64,000 nucleotides of DNA, taken from assembly GCA_015143295.1 (NCBI GenBank), contig CM026554.1:26257215-26321214 (forward strand), written 5' to 3'. Below, piece after piece: positions 35,727 to 45,718 of the stretch. How positions within the stretch are numbered: position 1 is the first letter of the stretch; every line of letters begins with the position of its first letter. The position numbers were made by a program, and so were the translations under genes. Source of the DNA: Tetracentron sinense (lineage: Eukaryota; Streptophyta; Magnoliopsida; Trochodendrales; Trochodendraceae). The notes under the pieces were generated by a model. That model saw nothing but the letters and a program-made list of their open reading frames with translations, was not told where the DNA came from and did not search any database.

Positions 35727-36788
35727 GAAACCCTAGAAGAGAAAACGCAAGAGAGATGCTAATATACACCTAAATTCCAAAACTTGCTAACATGAACCTC
35801 CAAAGGTTCTACTAAAAACAGCGATGACTAGGGTTGTGGCATCACTCGTCTTTCCTAGGCATAGAATATCTTATAATTTAAATCCTCGGCAGTAAAAACC
35901 ATTGTATAAAATTCATACCAATAATCACAGAAAGAAGAAATGAATGAATTTAATCTCAACACAATAAAACCTAAGACAATGATAAGATCATATTGAAACT
36001 GAGTCTAAACTCGAATAATTGGTTGAAGAACAACCCCCTCATTATGCAATCATTGTTTATACAAGAGAGAAAACCTAAATAAAGTACAAGGGACACAATT
36101 ACTTGGTGAGGCTTTCATCTAAACCCTAGAAAAAGAAGCTAGTTCATAGCGAGAGCAAGGAACACCGCTTTCGATGAAGAACACGAAGAACGCGAATAAT
36201 CCATCCTCCAACTTTCACAGATCTCTAGAGTCTTCTCTCCTTCAAATCTCTAAAATTCAGACATTTTGCATGGTAGGAGGCTTTCCTTTTTATAAAGAGA
36301 GAGTCTCAGTGAAGTATAGATTTAAAAATTGTTGGACATATGCCCTAAAAAGACATTTAGATTGTAAGATTCTTATTGATTAGATTAATAAAGACATCTT
36401 TTTTATCTATTGTGAATTCATTATGGGTAATTGACCAATATCATGAGATGATCTATATGATATGAGATATCGAACAAGGTCCCAAGGATATATTGTATGA
36501 AAGCTATGTGATTGGTTATGGATTGACACAGGTAGATATAGCTTTCCAGTTCTTACACCTTATAGAGTCACAACTATGGGTGAAGCTGAACACTTCACTT
36601 TTATGGCTGCCACAATGCTTAGATGTTCTCAATGGTTGAGATGTTTTATCTCGAACTATTGTAGTGAAGACTACACATCGGCATATGGGTGCTTAAATGT
36701 ACATTGACTGATTGCATTCAATGAGAGACCTCTTGCATAAACATACTATCAGATAGATGGTCTCTCATTCACATTGAACAGTTTTGAT

Positions 36789-38379
36789 GCTTTCCAACTC
36801 TTCAGTTCTCATCGGTAATGTATCTAAAGTAAATTTCTGGTTTGATCGATGACATAAAGAGTCTCCTCTTATTACGGTGACTTCTACATCTCCACAGAGT
36901 AACCCTTCTCTAGCTCAAATGCTTAATACAGATGGTCATTGGGATCTTTCTCAGGTGAGCCATTTCCTCACGCCAGCTATCATTGATGACATCAGAAAAG
37001 GTAATTATAGTTTATCAAATGAGGAAGATAAATTTGTTTGGATCTCTAATTCTTCGGGGGAATTTACTATTCAGTCTGCCTGGGATTTCTTGCGAAATAA
37101 AGGTACTGCTTTGGAGCGGTCTAAATCAGTTTGGAAGTCTATTATTCCTACCAAAACTCGAGTATTTTGCTGGAAAATTATGCATCGTGTTATCCCAACT
37201 AATTTAACCATTCAAACAATTGGCATTCCGTTGGTTAGTAAGTGGTACTGTTGCACAGTTTCTTGCACTGAAAGTACTACTCATCTTCTATCTAACAGTG
37301 AGCTAGCTTCTTCACTTTGGTCTTTATTCTTAGCCCGGTGTATTATTCCCTATTTCAAGCATGACTCTATTCATAGTACATTAACTAGATGGTTCCGAGT
37401 GGCTTCTTCAAGGAATAATGACCTCTTCATTCTCTTGCCCGCCTTGATAGTCTGGGAGATTTGGACGGAAAGATGTCGTAGGAAATATGAAGGTATTTCT
37501 CGTTCTGCAAGAGTTCTTATTGAGCACATCTCTAGAAAGGTATGCGATCTTGAATCAACCATTGATAACAAAAATCTTGATTTGTCTCCTTTATATCCTT
37601 CTAGATCTACCCATAAAAATAGAAATCGGGTGTTGATGGTTAAATGGACTTTTCCTCCTCGATCCAAGTTTAAGCTAAATGTAGATGGTGCATCTAAAGG
37701 TAATCCTAGCAAAGCTGGAGGTGGAGGGATAATCCGGGATCACAAAGGTAACTTTGTTGCATGCTTTTATTCCCATTATGGCATTTGTTCCAACTATATA
37801 GAGGAAACTCGAGCCCTTTTAAATGGATTAATTCTTTGCAAGAGTCTTCAAATTACCAATGTCATTATAGAATTTGATTCTTAGAGTTAGGTTGAGGTGT
37901 GGAAAGGTAGAATCCCAGGTACATGGAAAACTTGGTATTGGGACAAGCAGATCAAAAATTGTATGTCAGATGATTATTTGATAGATCACATTTATCGAGA
38001 AACTAATACAGTAGCTGATGAGCTAGCTAACATTGGTTGTCAAAGACAAATTTCTGTTTCTTTTCATACCTTGATTCTATTCCTATCAAAGTCAAATCTC
38101 TGATTTTTGAAATGTTAGACTTTAAAGGGTTTTATTGTTTTTTTTAGGGGTAAGGTTTTATGTCCCCCCCCCCCCCCCCCCCCCCCCCCTTTTTCTTTTG
38201 TTAGTTTTTTATGGGTCTTTAGGGGTAAGGTTTATGTCCCCCCTAGTCCATTGAGTCTGTAGGGGTAAGGTTTTCCCCCCCCCCCCCCCCCCCACTTTAT
38301 TTAACTTAATAAAACCGGTAGGGGTCTGCCAAACCCCCCTCTCCCTCTAAGAGGCTTATATAAAAAATTAAAAAACAAA
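36789..38379 (+). mobile_element. 5'-truncated LINE inside the copia 5' LTR
   Basis: The uninterrupted copia 3' LTR shows that the site GTTTTGAT..TCCTTAGATC was split here. A frame at 36877-37884 encodes the end of ORF2: WDLSQVSHFLTPAIIDDIRK, KSVWKSIIPTKTRVFCWKIM, a zf-RVT-like part, LIVWEIWTERCRRKYEG, then RNase H with FKLNVDGASKGNPSKAGGGG and IIRDHKGNFVACFY. A TAG at 37882-37884 interrupts RNase H; 37897-38103 continues it (YRETNTVADELANIGC). The 3' tail (38146-38379) has three GGGGTAAGG..CCCC units with C runs of about 27 and 20, and ends A-rich. No target duplication is visible, which is unusual beside the 29273-35826 copy. Confidence 0.88.
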
Positions 38380-40054
38380 TCCTTAGATCTGATGAGTTCA
38401 TTTATAACTGAGTAGTGATCTGATTATTTTGATTGCACCAAAGTACTCTCTACCTGAGGGACTACGATACGGTAACAGTTGGATAATCAGAAAGCCGTTC
38501 GAGTCATAATGAATTTCAAACAAGAAATTCATACTCATTAAATTAAGAGATTATCCAAGTTCCGGGTAAGACAGTACATTAAGGTTAAAGTCTGCGCAGG
38601 TGATTTTGAAATCAAATATGTTTGAAATATATTTTTTAAATAAAATATATTATACTTAATAAAAGATTTTTTCAAAATATTTTACACATGAGAAATAGTT
38701 TCTCATGGCTTAATTAAATGCTTTGGAAACCCGGATGATATGCAATAGGCTATGGGTTAGATAGTATCATAATCTCAAAGGCCTATTAGGGATAATGTTA
38801 TTTGAAGGATCAATCGAATGCATTAGTTCATGTGGCGGGATCCTTTATTGGTTTATGTTCTTTCACTGGGATTCAATTGCAACATGGATATCTCATGTCA
38901 CTTGCAATTCTAGTGTCATTCATATTAAAGGGTTAATGGGATTACACCGGGTAATCCAGGGTTAGAATGTCTCAAAGCAATCTATGGAGGTGCTCATAAA
39001 GAAATACAAGCTCGCAATAAATAGATTAAATGTTAATTAATAATTAAATAGATTAAATGTTAATCTATAATTTTAGATTAAATGTTAATCTAAATTAAAG
39101 GGATTAAATAATAATTATTTGACAAACCAAATATAAGGGAACATGAGTTTGACCCATATTCATAAAAGCCCATATAAAAAAAAGGACCTTATTGGTGGGC
39201 CCAAGCCCATGGGAAAGAACCCCAAAGTGGCGCCTACTTTATTGTTCCCTATGTTTAAGGGACTTTGGTTAGTAGATAATTATTAATTAACTATTCCTTA
39301 TCTAATAAGATTAGATAATTGGTTGGCATTGAAGAAACAAGAAGAGATAAGGATAAACTCTAAATCCCTACAAAGTAGCTCACACCCCCTCATGCTCACG
39401 CCCCCCTCTTGTGGATAATCTAGAATGTCTAGATTCTTAGTTCCATAATTTTTAGGGAGTTGGTTATATCCCTTTAATTAAGGAGTCCTTTTAGGAAAAT
39501 GAATCCTAAAATAAAAGGTTTGTTATAACTAACTAATTATGGATAAACTAGGAGTCTATTTAATGATAAGACTCATTGTAAAGTCCATGTTTTTTGAGTT
39601 GGCATATTCCGGTGTCAAAACAAGTAAGTCTAGGTGTCTAGGTGTGTATCTTGTGTCATTGCCGTCAAGCATTCATGACAAGTGAAGTTGAAGAGCGTTG
39701 AAGACCGTTGATCGACTCGGTTGAACATTTCCTTCATAGGATGATAAGTGACCCAGATACCATGCTACCATAGGTGGGAATTGACTTCGAATAATCCTAA
39801 CATGATGCCTTAGGTGATAAGTGTCCTAGACTAATCATACGGACCCTAGGTGATGAGATAAACAGTGCAAGACTTGTTTAAAATTCTGAAATTTTTCAAA
39901 AAATTAAGGTTGCTTGTTTTTGGCATATCTCCCAAACCCTAGCTCGGATTTTGCTCTATAATATGTCAAAATGACCGCATCGAAAAGCTCTACAACTTTT
40001 GTGAAGGGACTGAGAGCTAAAAATGAAGTTTTAAATTCCGTTTTCACCTCAGGG

Positions 40055-40220
40055 TCTACCCTGACAATTGGGGGTCGACCTTGAAGAGCCCTCTTCTTGT
40101 ATGGTGCAAATGGGAAGAGACTAGGAAAAGTGAGGGTCGACTCTGGAGGTTAGTTTGGTCGACCGAACTACACACTTGGGTTGACCCAACTAACCCCCAG
40201 GGTCGACCCTGATATGGGAA
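40055..40220. repeat. GGGTCGACCC palindrome cluster in SIRE-like LTR
   Basis: AGGGTCTACCCT, GGGGTCGACCTT, AGGGTCGACTCT, TGGTCGACCGA, GGGTTGACCC and AGGGTCGACCCT are spaced through 165 bp. The 3' LTR has the matching cluster at 47569-47712 with one block fewer, apparently lost between two of the repeats. Confidence 0.85.
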
Positions 40221-41109
40221 ATATGCCTAAATCAGTTTTTTTTCTTCTTTTGGTTTTTTTAACCTATTTTAGCAACTTCTAAACATGTTTTTTGATCCTC
40301 TATTATTGTGAACCCTTCTATTTCGTAGAGTACAACTTAGGGAGAGTATAGAGAGGGTTTTTAACTCCTTCTAGAGTTCATAAAAACCCTGGAAAACTTA
40401 GTGTTCTCACTCCCTTTGTTAGTGCATTCAATCTAGAGTTTGTAAGCCTAAAGCTCAATTATTGCTTGTTTGGACTTGTCCTTTGAAGTAGTCCATCTAG
40501 GTGTTGATTTCTATCAAACCATCAACCCGTTCTGGATAGAACATCTTGGTCGGAGTGTTCCAGAGCCTTATTGAAGGAGATAGATCTGAGACGGATCATG
40601 GATGTGTGATTTGGTCGGTGGAATCCGAAGCCGTCATTGACGGAGATCGATCGGAAGATTGTGGACTGTTTTCGAGACACAGAGAAGTACGAGCGGCTGC
40701 GGTTGATCACGGGACTTGAGAGTACATGATGAATTTTCAAGGTATGAAGAACTAAGAACTGAAGGATCATAGTGTCGAGTCCGAAGGAGTTAAGTTCGAG
40801 TCTTGTAAGTTCTTGTTTACTTTGTCTTAGTGGATTCTCATGGTTGGACTAGGTCCTGTGATTTTTCCCGGAAGAGTTTCCACGTAAAAATCCTTGTGTT
40901 GTGGTTTGCTTGGTTTTCTATTTCTGCTCTTAAATTTTATCATTCATTAAGTTAATAACTTAATTGTTAAAATATTCAAAATGGTAAATAGACTTTTAGG
41001 GAAACTGAACCATCCCCTTGAACTTGTGAGATTCTCAACTCAAACCTTAGATTTGAGGTTCACCGAAAATTTTCAATTAGTATTAAAGCAGGTTCACTAA
41101 TTTATTAGT

Positions 41110-43041
41110 GTGATCTCATTCTATTTTTCGGTGAATATAAATCTCCAAAGAGAGGGACGATCCATCTCTTGTCCCCCATTATTTGATGAAAATAATTATG
41201 CCTATTGGAAAGCTCGAATGAGAGCGTTTCTAAAATTGTTAGATGAAAGATTATGGTTCTCCATTGAACAAGGTTGGACCCATCCAACAAAGACCATAGA
41301 TGACCAGACCATCCCTAAACTTTCTTTTGAATGAACCAATGTAGAACTTGAAAGTTGTAGATAGAATAGTAAGGGTCTAAATGCAATCTTTGCCGCTGTC
41401 ACACTCAAAGAATTTCGATGTATTTCTAAATGTAACACTTCGAAAAAGGCATGAGACATTCTTCAAATTACCCATGAAGGGACTACAACTGTCAAGATCT
41501 CCAAACTTCAATTGTAACCTCTAAGTTTGAAAAGTTGATGATAATGAAACTTTTGATAGTTTTTATGCTAATCTGAGTGACATTGTCAATTCTAGTTTCA
41601 ATCTAGGGGAAAGAATTACAGAGTCCAAAATTGTTAGGAAAATTTTGAGATCTCTACCTGAGAGATTTTGATCGAAAGTTACCGCCATCGAGGAGAGCAA
41701 AAATGTTGATGCTCTCAAACTTGAAGAGTTGGTTGATTCTCTCCAAACCTATGAGTTAAATCTGAACCCATCTAAGAAACCAAAATCCATTGCATTGAAG
41801 TCCATCAAGGAATCCATAGATGGTTCAGATAATGACTCTAAGGATAAAGAAGAAGAGTTGGCTTTATTTGCAAAGAAATTCAGAAAATTTTTGAAACTTA
41901 ATAAGAGATTTAATCCTAAAGAAAAAAAATCATTCGAAAAGCCCAAGTCCAAGCACTTTGAAAATAAGAAACATCTTAAAAGTGTGGACAAAAAACCCCA
42001 TGGTGTTCAATGCTATGAATGCCAAGGCTATGCCCATATTGCCGCTGAGTGCTTTAATAAGAAAAAATGTAAGGGCAAAGCAAGGGATGACAGTGAATCT
42101 GGATCTGAGGAATCAGATAGTTTTTCTTGTAAGATTAGGGGTTATGTGTCCTTCACTGCATCTTTGTCTGGGGTTAAAGAATCTTCTTCAAAGGTTGTGA
42201 GTGACCAACACCATAGTGATGGTGAGGATGATGAGAGTTAGAATGACTCAGATTCTGAGGGAGACCTCGAGGCAACCTATGATGAACTATTTCAGGAATG
42301 CCTAAATCTGAAAAAGGTTCAGTTTTCCATGTCCAAAAAGATCAAATCTTTTGAAATAGAAAAAGATGCCTTAGACCAAGTGGCTTCAAGGTTGAGAGCT
42401 CATGTGTCACAGCTTGAGGAAGAAAAGACTTACCTCCTTGTCAAGACTCTGCTATTTGAATCTGATTTACATGTTTGTCTTGATGAAAAGACAAGTCTTG
42501 AAATTAAGTTAGCTGATCTTGAGTAAAATTAGAGGTGTGGAGATGTGAAGGGAACTCCATCCACCTCGAACACTGAGCCTAATGCTAAAAGACACCCTCC
42601 TGCTAAAGGGAAAGACCCTTCTACTTAGAAATTCATTCCTACATATCATTTTTGAAGGATCATATTAAGCCTCGATGTCCTAAACTTCGAAGAATGCCCA
42701 ATCATGGTTTTGAGAACCACAACAATTTTAATAGGAATCTTTAAAGGAGAGTTGAGGTCCTAGTGGAGAAGTCTAGGAGTTTGTGTGAAGATGTGATGAA
42801 AATTGCTTTAAACTCTAGACAGTGGGATGGTTATGACACTCCTCATGTTAGATATAGAGGAGGTAACGGGGAGAACCATAATGCCCGCCATAATTATAGG
42901 ACTCAATCTTGGAAAAGGAGGAACAGGAGGAAGAGGCAAAAGGTCATACCTATCTCAACTAAAACAGTTAGAGACCAAAGGTTTAATCAAACTTCTAAAA
43001 CCATTTGGGTGAGAAAGAAAGACCTGAAGGGCTTCACTTAA
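41110..43041 (+). pseudogene. SIRE-like gag with CCHC zinc knuckle, broken
   Basis: It starts with PPLFDENNYAYWKARMRAFL and WFSIEQGWTHPT (41110-41334), the N-terminal part of copia/SIRE gag. Decayed sequence with stops follows. The frame at 41729-42241 then has KLEELVDSLQTYEL upstream, a Lys-rich stretch, and the zinc knuckle CYECQGYAHIAAEC (about 42011-42052, C-x2-C-x4-H-x4-C). A coiled-coil-like acidic part follows (42329-42526, SKKIKSFEIEKDALDQVAS). The last piece (42763-43041) ends TIWVRKKDLKGFT, where SIRE gag normally leads toward pol. Gag would package the element RNA. Several stops (for example 41332, 42239, 42524) make it inactive. Confidence 0.85.
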
Positions 43042-44410
43042 TCCATACTTGACATAGCCTAGGGTGTGCTTGTAGTGTTCTATCTTTTCCCAGTGCTATG
43101 CTATTTGTGTATACTAGTATTTTTTTTTCCAGTGTTTATTTGCTTTGGTATGTTTTTCTGTTTTCTTTATTATAAAAAATCCAAAAACATTGAAAAACTG
43201 AAACCCAAAAAGATTTTTGTCATGTTGCCCTTATTTGACTTGCATGATCTGCATTTCTTATGTGATCTTTATTTCTATACTTGTCCAGGGTTGAACATGA
43301 GTTTGTTGCTGATTGAGGATATCTCACCTTCATAGTCTCTTGGTTAGGCTAAAAATTAGACCGATTTTATCTTGAACAGTTAGAGACTTATTCATGTGTG
43401 TATGCTTTACAAATTTCACATGCACTCTGACTGATTCTGTTAAGAGGTCTATTTTCCAATCTGTAGGTGTATAGCTTATCCCAATAGTGTGACCTTGGAT
43501 GACCAATCTAGAATGACCATTTTGTTAGTTATCCCCATTTTGTGTATCTTCCATGAGCTAAAATTGTTGCAATGAAAAGGGCTACCTACTGGGATAGTGT
43601 GAAAGTCACTATTAGATGTAAATAGTATGAAATGGCTACCTAGGTGGACAATATGTCGCGACCCAAAACCCACCCTAAGAGTTAGAGTGAATCTTGGACG
43701 ACTCAATCATGACTTACATGACTTGCTTGACAAACCAACCTGCAAAAACCCACAGAGCATATACAATAGAGGACATTATAGCGGAAACATAACTATAAAA
43801 CACAGCGGAAGTCTAACAAACCTCTAAGTATATACATATGGTCCAAGTTTATACAAAAAGTAACCAGAAGAAAGTGCGGACAGACCCGCCAAAATACATG
43901 GATAAAATCTCTCATCTCACCCACAGCTAATCCACTCAGAATCTACAACCACCTAATGGTAACCCTCTACTGGAGGTTCCTCAAAAGGCTTCTCGACGTA
44001 CTCCTCCTCCACCCATGGACTCGGAGCACAGATATCAAATGGAGCAGCTGCTCCGCCGTCACCTGCCGACATAAGAAGTACGGCTGAGCATGGAATACTC
44101 AGCGGGTACTAAGCACTAACCAATAGTCATAGCATACAGATAGCATACATAAAGGCAAGTTGCATATATAGAATACGAACAATTTATATCATACAAGGAA
44201 GCAAAACAATTTATAATCATGCTTGTATTTCGTAGAAAGCCGATGAAACCTCTTGAAAACATCGTGCACTTGACTTGACTTGAAAATACCATTTCCGTGC
44301 TTGAAACTTGTTATGTTGTCTTATCTTGTCATATCATGCGTGTCATGTCATGTCATGCGTGTCATGCGAGTATCATGCTTGCTTGTTCATAATTTAAACA
44401 TGTTCACATG

Positions 44411-44562
44411 CCTAGTTGCCGTTCATAGTCCGTCACAACTAGTACCCTATATGCAGATGGGTATGCCTAGTTGCCGTTCATAGCCCGTCGCAACTAGCAT
44501 CCATGCAGAATGTGAATGCCGAGTTGCCGTTCATAGTCCGTCGCAACTAGCATCCATGCAGA
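44411..44562. repeat. Minisatellite of about 50-60 bp inside the solo LTR
   Basis: Three units contain AGTTGCCGTTCATAG(T/C)CCGTC(A/G)CAACTAG. The last two are followed by CATCCATGCAGAATGTG. They are flanked by CATGTCATGCG-type short repeats. The related LTR at 52321-54734 has a different repeat at the same relative place (GAGGGAAGGGAGACCC units, 53115-53230). Confidence 0.85.
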
Positions 44563-45571
44563 ATGTGTGATGCTATGTTATGCGTGTCATGCCATGCTAT
44601 GCTATGCGTGTCATGCGATGCTATGCATGTCATGCAAGGGGATGGGAGACCTTTCCCTATGCAATGCATGATTGTCTTGCCCTTGTCAGAAGCGGAGTGA
44701 AACATATCTTAGGATATGCCCCACCTCTATGTCCCATACTCAAAACATCGGTAAATCACGTCATTTCATGCGTGCTCGTGAGATCGTGTGCATACTTGCA
44801 TTTGGAATTAAATATGACAATTTGGAGTGATTCACAAGGCATAGCATATAACAATTTAAGTAATTAATAATCTACACATTTTAAGAAATGTAAGAAACAC
44901 ACTATCATGAACCCTAACAAATTTCAAGAGCAATTAAACATGGGTTCCCTTAATTTATCATTTATTTCATTCACCTTGGCATTTCATCAAACATGTGGTG
45001 TGTTCATTATTCACTTAAACCTAAATCATGCTTTTCTATGTGGGTTATGCTCACATCACACTTGTATGTTCATTATTAGTACAATGCCCTTTCCCATTCG
45101 TTCATCACATCATCCACACGGCATCCATTCGCCAACATCCATCTCCATTCACCATTCATACCACCAATCTCATAACACATATATAGGTGAAAGAAAACAA
45201 GAAGAAATAAAGGAAAAGAGAAGCTATAACTAGGAGGGTAGTAAGAAGTACCGACCTTGAAAAGATGAGGAAGAAACCCCTCTTCCAAACGACCGTGAGT
45301 TGCTGCCCTAGCTTGGAACACGAGCTCCACCCGAGCTTGAGCCGAGATCTTGAAGGAAAACGTGCTTGAGGATGATCTAGGGTCTCAAACCCCTTTGATT
45401 CCTCTTCAAAATGGAAACCCTAGATTTAGGAACCCTTTCTCCTCTCTTCTAATCTCCCAAATCTTCTAAAGGTTGAGAATGAGCCCTAAAGGCTCGGGCA
45501 ATCCTATATAAGAAAGGGTATAACACCCGAATGCCGAAAATGCCCTTAGTGAAAATTCTGCAAAACGCGCG

Positions 45572-45718
45572 GACCGAGCGATCGGTGTTTATGACCGATC
45601 GACCGGTCAAAAACTCACTCTCTGGAAAATTTCCCCATACAAAATTTCTGACCGCGCGATAGCTACCGATCGATCGGTTATGGACCGATCGATCGCTGAC
45701 TGGACCGAGCGATCGGTT
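45572..45718. repeat. Array of ACCGATCGATCGGT-like palindromes
   Basis: Six units of a 14-bp motif lie within 150 bp: ACCGAGCGATCGGT, ACCGATCGACCGGT, ACCGCGCGATAGCT, ACCGATCGATCGGT (a perfect palindrome), ACCGATCGATCGCT and ACCGAGCGATCGGT. It is located near the right end of the solo LTR. Confidence 0.9.

Larger units (their letters stand above)
29273..35826 (-). mobile_element. Full-length LINE with 16-bp target duplication
   Basis: It is flanked by ACTAGGGCTGTGTCAT (29257-29272) and ACTAGGGTTGTGGCAT (35827-35842). The other copy of the host LTR has the site once, near 60341. Read from the right, it has ORF1 (35726-34557, then a broken extension to 33594), ORF2 with endonuclease, reverse transcriptase, zf-RVT and RNase H in many frames (about 33600-29505), and a 3' tail with three GGGGTAAGG..ATGTCCCC units (29350-29482) ending at the T/A-rich edge 29273. 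At 6554 bp this is the only copy in the window with both ends, so it serves as a reference for the truncated relatives at 36789-38379, 51530-52237 and 63005-63580. Confidence 0.9.

Noticed and set aside
42763-43041. Independent host gene with RKRRNRRKRQK-like basic stretch
   Set aside because: It continues the SIRE-like gag and ends in the characteristic WVRKKDLK segment.
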